A stretch of 11,955 nucleotides of DNA, from contig DVKW01000025.1 in assembly GCA_018715855.1 (NCBI GenBank), positions 1 to 11,955 on the forward strand, in the 5' to 3' direction. Source of the DNA: Candidatus Galligastranaerophilus intestinigallinarum. Its GTDB lineage: Bacteria > Cyanobacteriota > Vampirovibrionia > Gastranaerophilales > Gastranaerophilaceae. The notes beneath the pieces were generated by a model. The model was not told the origin of the DNA, ran no database searches, and worked only from the letters and a program-made list of their open reading frames with translations. A program made the position numbers and the translations under genes. Positions 6,457 to 11,955 of the stretch are shown one piece after another. Position 1 is the stretch's first letter. Each line of letters opens with the position of its first letter.

Positions 6457-8193
6457 TTAGCTTGCTTCTATCCAGCTTTTGAGTTTTTCGATTGCTTCCA
6501 AATCATCAAGCCCCGAATAATCTGCGGCAAGTTCAGAAATTGCATCATCTATAGCTGTGTCTTTTTCGGGTTTTTTCGGTTCTTCTTTTGTTTTAACCGC
6601 TTGATTTTGCTGCGCTTGTTGTGCGGCTGCCTGCTGCGCTTGAAGTTTTTGAAGATTTTGTTGTTCAAGAAGATTTTGCGCCATTGCAGCTTGCCTTTGA
6701 ATTAATTCCTGCGCTTTTGTGTTTACATCTTTCAATTGTTTTTCCTGTTCTTTTGCTTTTGCTCTTAATTCGTTCAATTCTTCATTGTGCCTTTCTTGTT
6801 CAGCCTTAACTCTGTTTGCAATATATTTCAAACCAAACCCTAAGCCTACAAGAAGCGCTAAGCCGACAACCCACCAATGATTGCCCGATTCTTCGGGTTT
6901 TGGAAGCCTGTTTGGGCTATCCGGTGCTAAAATCGGATTAGCGGATTCAACAAATGCAATAGAAACATTTTCCGGATCTACAAGTGGGCTTGCAGCGTGA
7001 GCAATTAAGGTTTTTAGGTCTTGAATTGTCATGCTCATTGGAATTGCCGATTGTTCAAGAGAAACTGCAATTGAAATTTCTTCAATAGCGCCTTCACCCA
7101 TATATTCATTTACTTGGGTTTTTGTAACGCCATATTGAGTTTCATGGGCTTGACGAACATATTTTCTGTCTTGTGAAGAATTTTGCCCCGAAGTTGGAAC
7201 ACCATATGGCAGATAAACACTGACTGCATTTATTGCAGAATTTGTATCATTTGTGTTATCGCCCAATTTTTCCGTAAAACCTTGTTCAGAAACTGCAGCT
7301 TTAGATGTAGGGTCATAGATTATACTTGTTTTTTCAACAGGCGCTTGAGTTAAAAATGTTGAAACCGTTACAACATAATTTCCTTTGCCGACAAGCCTGT
7401 CTAATTGAGTTGCAACTTTTTGCTGCATATATCTGTCGTTTTCTTCAATTTTAGCTAAGGCGTCATTGTTGCCGCCAATAATGCTTGAATAAACATTGCC
7501 GTTTGTATCCGTTATTGCAATATCTTCTGCCTTTAAGCCTTGAATTGCGCCCAATAAAAGGTTTGTTATTGCTTTTATTTTCATAGAATCCAATCTTTCG
7601 CCCGCATCCAATTGAATTTGAACTGTAGCTGTAATTGGTTTTTCATTTTTAGAAAATAATGATTGTTCGGGAACGGAAACAAACACTTGAGCATTTTTAA
7701 TCGGAGGAATTTTTCTTATTAATCTTGCAAGTTCCCCGTTCATTGCTCTTATTAAACGAATTCTTTTATCTTCTTTAGTTGATGTAAAATCGCCCGTATC
7801 AAAAATTTCTAAGCCAACATGTTCATCTACAAGGCCGGATTGAACCATTTGTAAAATTGCAATATCTCTTTGATCTTCCGTTATTTTATCTTTAGCCGAT
7901 AAAACGATTGAAGATTTTGTACCGTCTAAAACCCTTCTTGCTTTAATTCCTTGACGAGCAAGAAGCGCTTGAACTTCAATTGCAAGGCCGATTTTATCTG
8001 TTGTAAACAAAGAAATATCTTCTTGAATAACTTTAGATGGAGGTGCTGAAACCGTGCCGTCTTTTGAAGTTTTATTATTTGAACCCATAGCAATAGCGCA
8101 AATTGCAATAATCAAAACTACGACTACTGCGATAATTCCTGCTATGACCCCATAAAATAGGGGTTTATTTTCCATTAAAGCTTTTATATCCAT
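6457..8193 (-). CDS. fliF: Flagellar MS-ring protein FliF
   Basis: FliF forms the inner-membrane MS-ring, the platform for rod, switch and export gate. At 578 residues it is near the family size. A membrane helix lies at 12-36. The YscJ/FliF ring domains follow, including LLARQGIKARRVLDG (77-91), the typical segment from GLEIFDTGDF (127-136) to ELARLIRKI (154-162), and VFVSVPEQSLFS (170-181). A second membrane helix spans 439-458 (HWWVVGLALL onward). The cytoplasmic tail has a Gln/Ala-rich coiled coil (about 462-533), longer than usual, and ends in DDLEAIEKLKSWIEAS, which resembles the short helix that binds the FliG N-domain. The ATG at 8193 has no clear Shine-Dalgarno; the in-frame ATG at 8175 (codon 7) is also possible. 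The gene lies between fliE and the FliG-like gene. Confidence 0.95.
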   Translation of the reverse strand: MDIKALMENKPLFYGVIAGIIAVVVVLIIAICAIAMGSNNKTSKDGTVSAPPSKVIQEDISLFTTDKIGLAIEVQALLARQGIKARRVLDGTKSSIVLSAKDKITEDQRDIAILQMVQSGLVDEHVGLEIFDTGDFTSTKEDKRIRLIRAMNGELARLIRKIPPIKNAQVFVSVPEQSLFSKNEKPITATVQIQLDAGERLDSMKIKAITNLLLGAIQGLKAEDIAITDTNGNVYSSIIGGNNDALAKIEENDRYMQQKVATQLDRLVGKGNYVVTVSTFLTQAPVEKTSIIYDPTSKAAVSEQGFTEKLGDNTNDTNSAINAVSVYLPYGVPTSGQNSSQDRKYVRQAHETQYGVTKTQVNEYMGEGAIEEISIAVSLEQSAIPMSMTIQDLKTLIAHAASPLVDPENVSIAFVESANPILAPDSPNRLPKPEESGNHWWVVGLALLVGLGFGLKYIANRVKAEQERHNEELNELRAKAKEQEKQLKDVNTKAQELIQRQAAMAQNLLEQQNLQKLQAQQAAAQQAQQNQAVKTKEEPKKPEKDTAIDDAISELAADYSGLDDLEAIEKLKSWIEAS

Positions 8194-8210
8194 TGCAATT
8201 TATTTCTAAT

Positions 8211-8237
8211 CGGTGATTGACCGCTAAAACTATTATA
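8211..8237 (-). promoter_or_regulatory. Possible internal -10 and small hairpin ahead of fliF
   Basis: The 69-base fliE-fliF gap is the largest gap inside the operon. On the minus strand it holds a perfect TATAAT (8237 down to 8232), preceded directly by TG, about 39 bases before the fliF ATG, but I find no matching -35. Closer to fliF, CGGT (8211-8214) and ACCG (8220-8223) can form a 4-bp hairpin. An internal promoter for fliF is possible but not shown. Confidence 0.25.
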
Positions 8238-8262
8238 CATTTATTTTCAATAAGAAAAAGGG

Positions 8263-8589
8263 CTATATTGATATTTGCATGATTTTTTCATACGATTGGA
8301 TGACTTTTCCTAATGCTGTTGTTGCAATGTTCATTTGAATTTCCGATTTTTGAATTGCAGCCATAACATCGTGGATATCTGCTTTATCAAGCATCATATC
8401 TTCAACCAATTGATCAGGAGCATTTAAATCTGTATTTAATTGTTCCACTAACCCGCCCATAACTGTTTTAAAATCGGCAGTTTCTGGCTGTTCAATACTT
8501 TTTAGTCGAACAGGGCCGTTAAATGTTGAAATTTTGCTTGGTTCAATTCTTTCGCCTAAATTAATTTTTGGTGTAATACCATCGACCAT
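8263..8589 (-). CDS. fliE: Flagellar hook-basal body protein FliE
   Basis: FliE is the small rod-base adaptor that joins the MS-ring to the proximal rod and is itself exported through the flagellar type III system. The 108-residue length is typical. The C-terminal half carries the family pattern: DIHDVMAAIQKSEI (71-84) and then KVIQSYEKIMQI (95-106). An ADFKTVMGGLVEQLN segment (38-52) matches the usual central helix. There is no signal peptide, as expected for a type III substrate. The ATG has the best ribosome site in the window. The gene lies 17 bases after the transglycosylase stop and ahead of fliF; flgB and flgC, which often precede fliE, are not here. Confidence 0.94.
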   Translation of the reverse strand: MVDGITPKINLGERIEPSKISTFNGPVRLKSIEQPETADFKTVMGGLVEQLNTDLNAPDQLVEDMMLDKADIHDVMAAIQKSEIQMNIATTALGKVIQSYEKIMQISI

Positions 8590-8595
8590 AATTTA

Positions 8596-8604
8596 TCACC
8601 TCTT
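8596..8604 (-). promoter_or_regulatory. Strong ribosome binding site of fliE
   Basis: On the minus strand AAGAGGTGA ends six bases before the fliE ATG. It is the strongest Shine-Dalgarno in the operon, while fliF, the fliG-like gene and fliH have weak ones. This would fit higher FliE synthesis or re-initiation after the upstream stop at 8607. Confidence 0.75.
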
Positions 8605-8606
8605 TT

Positions 8607-9266
8607 TTATAAGTACATACTTAAAATTGATTTAACGTAGTTTTGGGTTTCTTTATAAGGGGGAACCCCGTTATATTTTGAAACGGCATTGGGGCCTGCA
8701 TTATAAGCGGCAAGTGCCAAAATTTTGTTGCCGTTGAACCTGTCCAGCATAGATTTTAAATATCTGACCCCGCCATCAATGTTTTCTTCAGGGTTCATCG
8801 GGTCTTTAACGCCTAAGCCTTCGGCTGTTTTTGGCATTAATTGCATTAAGCCCATTGCCCCTGCTTTTGATTTTGCATTCGGGTTAAAGCCTGATTCTTG
8901 CTTAACAACTGCAGCTACAAGCTTTGAATCCATATCATATTTTTCGCAGGCCCTATCTATCATATTCATAATGTCAGATTTAGAAACATTTTCCGCTTTT
9001 ATTTTTGAACCAACGGAAAGTGCGCCAAAAGGAATGTTAGGTGGCGCATCCAAAGAAAAAATGCTTCCTTTGTTTTGGGTTTCTTCAACAGATGTTTTTA
9101 AAACTTCATTAAAAGGTTTTGAACCAAATTCTTCTTCTTGTTCTGTTTTTATGGGGTTTTTATTTTCATAAATTGAATTAATGTAGCTGTCTAATTGCCT
9201 TGCACGGGTAATTGCGGCAGCTTCACCTGATGAATTTATAAATTTTTGTATGCTTGAATTAAACAT
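8607..9266 (-). CDS. Signal-less SLT-family lytic transglycosylase of the flagellar operon
   Basis: This is a soluble lytic transglycosylase (SLT, goose-lysozyme-like fold) that cleaves peptidoglycan glycan strands. In flagellar operons such enzymes open the wall for the rod, the job done by the muramidase half of FlgJ in enterics. Residues about 100-216 are the catalytic domain: VVKQESGFNP (120-129) with the likely catalytic Glu124, GAMGLMQLMPKTA (136-148), NIDGGVRYLKSML (162-174), LALAAYNAGPNAV (183-195), and a conserved Tyr in the C-terminal ETQNYVKSIL. Residues 1-100 are a polar, probably flexible region with no signal peptide or membrane helix, so export through the flagellar type III apparatus is likely. 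PFNEVL (51-56) resembles the FliE central helix start. It is the first gene of the operon, 27 bases or so from the predicted start of transcription. Confidence 0.9.
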   Translation of the reverse strand: MFNSSIQKFINSSGEAAAITRARQLDSYINSIYENKNPIKTEQEEEFGSKPFNEVLKTSVEETQNKGSIFSLDAPPNIPFGALSVGSKIKAENVSKSDIMNMIDRACEKYDMDSKLVAAVVKQESGFNPNAKSKAGAMGLMQLMPKTAEGLGVKDPMNPEENIDGGVRYLKSMLDRFNGNKILALAAYNAGPNAVSKYNGVPPYKETQNYVKSILSMYL

Positions 9267-9288
9267 TTTTAACCTGATTTCCCCAAAC

Positions 9289-9308
9289 GTACGACAACAT
9301 AATCGTAC
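9289..9308. promoter_or_regulatory. Inverted repeat over the flagellar promoter -10 region
   Basis: GTACGA (9289-9294) and TCGTAC (9303-9308) are perfect 6-bp arms with an 8-nt spacer. The right arm overlaps the predicted sigma-28 -10 element, and the left arm covers the predicted transcription start. A repressor bound here would block the promoter. As RNA it would be only a weak 5'-end hairpin. Confidence 0.4.
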
Positions 9309-9326
9309 AATTGGTATTAAACTTTA
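9300..9326 (-). promoter_or_regulatory. Sigma-28 (FliA/SigD-type) promoter for the flagellar operon
   Basis: On the minus strand TAAAGTTT (9326-9319), eleven bases, then TACGATTA (9307-9300). The enterobacterial sigma-28 consensus is TAAAGTTT-N11-GCCGATAA. The -35 is identical, the spacing is exact, and the -10 keeps the CGAT core (5 of 8). Transcription would begin near 9293, giving a leader of about 27 nt to the transglycosylase ATG. The assignment is from pattern match only. Confidence 0.65.
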
Positions 9327-9354
9327 CCTTTTTCCCTTTAATATCATCTAAATT

Positions 9355-9387
9355 AATGATTTTTCGGGTTTGGTCAGAAAAATCATT
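9355..9387. promoter_or_regulatory. Perfect 11-bp-arm dyad in the divergent intergenic region
   Basis: AATGATTTTTC (9355-9365) and GAAAAATCATT (9377-9387) are perfect reverse complements around an 11-nt loop. It lies upstream of the sigma-28 -35 (centre near -78 from the predicted start) and about 100 bases upstream of coaD. The arms are AT-rich, no T-run follows on either strand and no gene ends nearby, so an operator for a dimeric regulator is more likely than a terminator. Confidence 0.45.
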
Positions 9388-9460
9388 CAAAATATGTAAC
9401 AAAAAATTTACAAAAACGGAAAATTAAAACTAAGATGTAAGCATGATAAAAATTTAATAA

Positions 9461-9475
9461 TATAATTAACTTGTG
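9461..9475 (+). promoter_or_regulatory. -10 element and probable leaderless start of coaD
   Basis: A perfect TATAAT (9461-9466) ends six bases before the GTG start codon at 9473. The transcription start expected from it falls on the GTG itself. There is no Shine-Dalgarno before the GTG. The -35 seventeen bases upstream (TAAGCA, 9438-9443) is poor, 3 of 6. Confidence 0.45.
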
Positions 9476-9979
9476 GACACAATAAAAGAAGAAAAAATTG
9501 CAATATACCCCGGCAGCTTTGACCCTGTAACAAAGGGGCATATAGACATCTTAGAAAGAGCTTCCAAGATGTTTGACAAGGTTATAATTGCAGTTTTAAA
9601 AAACAATAACAAAAAATCATTAATTCCTGTAGAAGACAGGGTAAACCTTATAAAAGAAGCAATTAAAGAAATTAAAAACACGGAAGTTGATTCTTTTGAC
9701 GGTTTAACCGTTGAATATGCAAGAAAGAAAGGGGCAAAATTTTTAATAAGAGGCTTAAGGGCAGTTTCCGATTTTGAATATGAAATGCAACTGTCTCAAG
9801 CCAATATGTCCATAGCGCCTGATATCGGAACGGTTTTTTTAATCACAAAACCAAAATATAATTTTATATCATCAGGCATTGTTAAAGAAGTTGCAAGCTA
9901 TGGAGAAGACATTTCGAAATTTGCGCCCAATTGTGTGGTAGAATATTTAAAAAGAAATAATAAGAAAGGTACAACATAA
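9473..9979 (+). CDS. coaD: Pantetheine-phosphate adenylyltransferase (PPAT)
   Basis: CoaD transfers AMP from ATP to 4'-phosphopantetheine, giving dephospho-CoA, the penultimate step of coenzyme A synthesis in the cytoplasm. The 168 residues fit the family (about 160-170). Visible motifs are YPGSFDPVTKGHIDILERA (12-30), with the GH of the nucleotidyltransferase HxGH/TxGH motif at 22-23; LIRGLRAVSDFEYE (91-104), the substrate-binding stretch; and ISSGIVKE (132-139), the ISSTxVRE-like ATP-binding motif. All expected active-site regions are present. GTG is the only usable start close to the conserved N-terminus; it adds about seven residues before KIAIYPG and has no ribosome site. A coiled-coil gene follows one base after the stop. 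The divergent neighbour is the flagellar operon. Confidence 0.96.
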   Translation: MDTIKEEKIAIYPGSFDPVTKGHIDILERASKMFDKVIIAVLKNNNKKSLIPVEDRVNLIKEAIKEIKNTEVDSFDGLTVEYARKKGAKFLIRGLRAVSDFEYEMQLSQANMSIAPDIGTVFLITKPKYNFISSGIVKEVASYGEDISKFAPNCVVEYLKRNNKKGTT

Positions 9980-9980
9980 A

Positions 9981-10562
9981 ATGGTACAAGAAGGATTAAA
10001 ATTATTTGCACTTTACGACAAATTGCAAGAACTGTTAGACGAAGGATTTGACATTATTCCTTCTCATTTAATGATTGTAAAAAGCAAAGAACTGAATAGA
10101 ATCGTGGATTCTTTCCCCGATGCCATAGATGAAGGCATTAAAATGGCAAAAATGATTTTAAGAAATAAAGAAGAAATGATTCAAGATGCCAAAAATAAGG
10201 CAGAGCGAATTATTCAAGACGCAGAAAACGAAAAAAGAAGAATTTTGGATGAATCTTCTCTAAGGCGTGAAATGGAAGAACAAGCAAAAGCATTTAGAGA
10301 AAAAGTTATTCAAGAATGTGAAAATATTAAAATGAAAGCATTTGGAGAAGCCGAAAGCATAAGGCTTGCTTCAAGCGAAGAAGCCCTTAAAATGAAAGAC
10401 GGCGCACAAGCATACGCTCAACAAATTTTGGTTAAAATTGAACAAGATTTAAACAATTTATTCCAAGTTGTTAAAAACGGCCAGCAATATATAGCCCAAA
10501 TGCGAAACGAAAACGATGAACTTGAACATCAATATATGCGAAACGAGATTTCAAAAAAATAA
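9981..10562 (+). CDS. Coiled-coil protein encoded directly downstream of coaD
   Basis: The 193-residue protein has no signal peptide or membrane helix. Residues about 1-55 are mixed and mildly hydrophobic (IIPSHLMIVKSKELNRIVDS at 25-44). Residues about 55-150 are a long Glu/Lys/Ala/Arg helix with heptad-like spacing, rich in Asp-Ala-x-x-x-Ala-Glu and Ala-Glu repeats (for example QDAKNKAERIIQDAENEK, 68-85). This looks like the ATP synthase b-subunit stalk or DivIVA-type coiled coils by composition, but it lacks the b-subunit membrane anchor and the DivIVA N-terminal motif is not evident. I do not assign a family. The ATG lies one base after the coaD stop, with GAAAGG upstream inside coaD, so the two genes are translated from one mRNA, which ends at the terminator just after this stop. 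A structural or polar-scaffold role is only a guess. Confidence 0.85.
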   Translation: MVQEGLKLFALYDKLQELLDEGFDIIPSHLMIVKSKELNRIVDSFPDAIDEGIKMAKMILRNKEEMIQDAKNKAERIIQDAENEKRRILDESSLRREMEEQAKAFREKVIQECENIKMKAFGEAESIRLASSEEALKMKDGAQAYAQQILVKIEQDLNNLFQVVKNGQQYIAQMRNENDELEHQYMRNEISKK

Positions 10563-10566
10563 CTTA

Positions 10567-10599
10567 AAAAAAGCCAAAAGAAAAACTTTTGGCTTTTTT
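10567..10599 (+). terminator. Intrinsic terminator of the coaD unit
   Basis: A perfect 14-bp stem, AAAAAAGCCAAAAG (10567-10580) with CTTTTGGCTTTTTT (10586-10599), closes on a five-A loop and has a T-run on its right arm, 4 bases after the coiled-coil gene stop. Because the left arm begins with an A-run, it could also work on the opposite strand, but no minus-strand gene ends here. Confidence 0.9.
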
Positions 10600-10656
10600 A
10601 AAATAAAATAAATTACCTTAAAGAAAACACTAAAGGGCAATTTTTAAACTTTTAAT

Positions 10657-10676
10657 TGTGATAATATTAGTTTATG
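10657..10676 (+). promoter_or_regulatory. Extended -10 and probable leaderless start of the glutamate-cysteine ligase gene
   Basis: TGT followed by GATAAT (TG at 10657-10658, hexamer 10660-10665) is an extended -10, five of six bases matching TATAAT. It ends eight bases before the ATG at 10674, so transcription would start at or within two bases of the start codon. No Shine-Dalgarno and no good -35 are visible. Confidence 0.45.
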
Positions 10677-11955
10677 CAAACTTGTATTTCAAAACAAAAA
10701 GAATTAACATTCGATGATATTATAAATTACTATTCAAAAGGTGAAAACCAAAATAAAAGAATAGGGCTTGAATATGAAAGAATTTCAATAGATTCTAAAA
10801 CATTTAAGCAGGCAAAATTTGAAAGTTTATTTGAAATTATAAAAGAATTTTCAAAAATAAACGGTTTTGAATTAATTTATGATAATGAAACAATAATAGG
10901 CGCCAAAAATAACGAAGGAAGTTCAATTTCCTTAGAGCCTGGCGGCCAGTTTGAACTTAGCTTGGCACCAAAAGAAAAGCTTTATAATGTTCATTTTGCT
11001 GCACAAAATTATATAAGCCAAATTGATTATATAGCAGAAAAATACGGCATTAAATTTTTTGCAATAGGAAACCAGCCAAAAACCACCTTCAATGAAATGG
11101 AAATTTTAAACAAAAGAAGGTATAAAATTATGGCAGGTTACCTTCCAACAATTGGCCGTCTTGCCCCTGTTATGATGAGAGAAACGGCAGGCGTTCAAAT
11201 TAATTTGGATTATAAAAATTCAGTGGATGCAAAAAGAAAAATAAAAGCGGCAATTTTAATAAGCCCCTTTTTAACAGGCTTTTTTGCAAACAGCCCTTTT
11301 AGAGAAAACAAACTTACAAAATATAAAAGTGTAAGAGCACTTGCATGGAAATATACAGGCCCTGACAGGTGCAACCTTTTTTATAAAGGAATAATTGATT
11401 ACACCTATAAAAATATTTATGAACTTTATGCAAATTATATTTTAGATGTTCCTATGATTTTTATTTCAAGAGAAAATAATTACCTTGAATTAAACGGCAA
11501 AATAACTTTCAGAGAATTTATGAAAGAAGGCTACAAGGGGCTTTATGCCACAATGGAAGATTACCTTGTTCATCAAAGTTTGTGTTTTCCTGATGTAAGG
11601 TTAAAAAATTGCATTGAAATAAGAAACCATGACAGCCAAAACTTAGATGTTGCAGTTGGAATAGGGGCAATTTATAAGGGATTATTATATAACGATGATA
11701 CAATTGATAAAATTTTAGATTATTTTGCGCCCCTAACTTCTTCAAACCTTGAAGACTATGGCTTTTTGGCGGCAAAATTCGGTGTTAATTTTAATGTTGA
11801 AAAATTAAACACAAAGGCATTTGAAATTGTAAAAAAACTTTTATATTTAGCGCAATTTAATTTAGAAACCGATGAGCAAAAATATTTAGATTGGCTGATT
11901 GACCTTATTAATTCTAAAATGTGCATCGCAGATATTATTTTAGACGGGGTTAAAA
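10674..11955 (+). CDS. gshA: Glutamate-cysteine ligase, GCS2 family (3' partial)
   Basis: The enzyme joins L-glutamate and L-cysteine with ATP to give gamma-glutamylcysteine, the first step of glutathione synthesis, in the cytoplasm. The frame is open from ATG 10674 to the window end (427 codons, no stop), close to the family's full length of about 430-460. Visible motifs are GLEYE (31-35), ISLEPGGQFELS (85-96, ATP/glutamate site), RYKIMAGYLP (about 147-156), VQINLDY (about 178-184), ANSPF (205-209), GPDRC (229-233), a Leu-Asp-Val-Pro-Met stretch, and RLKNCIEIRNHD (309-320). These fit the plant/alphaproteobacterial-type GCS2 family rather than the gammaproteobacterial type. EgtA-like use in ergothioneine synthesis is an alternative. 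It has its own promoter after the terminator and is not part of the coaD unit. Confidence 0.92.
   Translation, partial: MQTCISKQKELTFDDIINYYSKGENQNKRIGLEYERISIDSKTFKQAKFESLFEIIKEFSKINGFELIYDNETIIGAKNNEGSSISLEPGGQFELSLAPKEKLYNVHFAAQNYISQIDYIAEKYGIKFFAIGNQPKTTFNEMEILNKRRYKIMAGYLPTIGRLAPVMMRETAGVQINLDYKNSVDAKRKIKAAILISPFLTGFFANSPFRENKLTKYKSVRALAWKYTGPDRCNLFYKGIIDYTYKNIYELYANYILDVPMIFISRENNYLELNGKITFREFMKEGYKGLYATMEDYLVHQSLCFPDVRLKNCIEIRNHDSQNLDVAVGIGAIYKGLLYNDDTIDKILDYFAPLTSSNLEDYGFLAAKFGVNFNVEKLNTKAFEIVKKLLYLAQFNLETDEQKYLDWLIDLINSKMCIADIILDGVK

Noticed and set aside
9355..9387. Dyad as an intrinsic terminator
   Set aside because: The stem is AT-rich, no T-run follows the right arm on either strand, and no gene ends within 90 bases.
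11518..11775. Minus-strand frame opposite the glutamate-cysteine ligase gene
   Set aside because: The plus strand carries conserved ligase motifs throughout this stretch.
1..11955. CRISPR arrays, tRNA/rRNA genes, insertion sequences or phage genes
   Set aside because: No regularly spaced repeats, cloverleaf-like sequence, transposase or terminal inverted repeats were seen; genes fill almost all the window.

Overview
The window is about 12 kb of AT-rich bacterial DNA. It carries most of a compact flagellar basal-body and export operon on the minus strand, flanked by plus-strand genes. The low GC, the GCS2-type glutamate-cysteine ligase, the divergent flagellar proteins and the weak Shine-Dalgarno sequences would fit a gut-type non-photosynthetic relative of Cyanobacteria (Melainabacteria/Gastranaerophilales). 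That placement is inference from style and gene content, not something the sequence proves.

Left part (1-2390, plus strand). The first gene is open at the left edge. It encodes a single-pass envelope protein with a beta-rich AMIN-like ectodomain, a Lys/Gln/Pro/Val-rich basic linker with an internal 120-nt repeat, one membrane helix, an acidic tail and a small C-terminal domain. A small acidic orphan gene follows. It ends tail-to-tail with flhA, the two stop codons sharing one TTAA.

Middle part (2387-9266, minus strand). Transcription runs from right to left: a signal-less lytic transglycosylase, fliE, fliF, a divergent FliG-like protein, fliH, flhA. Together these would build the MS-ring (FliF), the rod junction (FliE), a rotor/switch piece (FliG-like), the export ATPase regulator (FliH) and the export gate (FlhA), while the transglycosylase opens peptidoglycan for the rod. 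The usual neighbours flgB/flgC, fliI, fliJ, flhB and fliM/N are absent here and must lie elsewhere if present. The 206-bp divergent region upstream contains a good match to a sigma-28 flagellar promoter (TAAAGTTT-N11-TACGATTA), a short inverted repeat over its -10 element, and a perfect 11-bp-arm dyad further upstream.

Right part (9473-11955, plus strand). coaD (pantetheine-phosphate adenylyltransferase, coenzyme A synthesis) and a coiled-coil protein one base downstream form a two-gene unit closed by a strong intrinsic terminator. A GCS2-family glutamate-cysteine ligase gene follows and is cut by the right edge. coaD and the ligase gene both have a -10-like hexamer 6-8 bases before the start codon and no Shine-Dalgarno, so both may be read from leaderless mRNAs.

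No tRNA, rRNA, CRISPR array or mobile element is evident. The most unusual points are the sigma-28-like control of early structural genes, the rearranged FliG-like protein without room for the torque domain, and the secreted-without-signal transglycosylase heading the operon.
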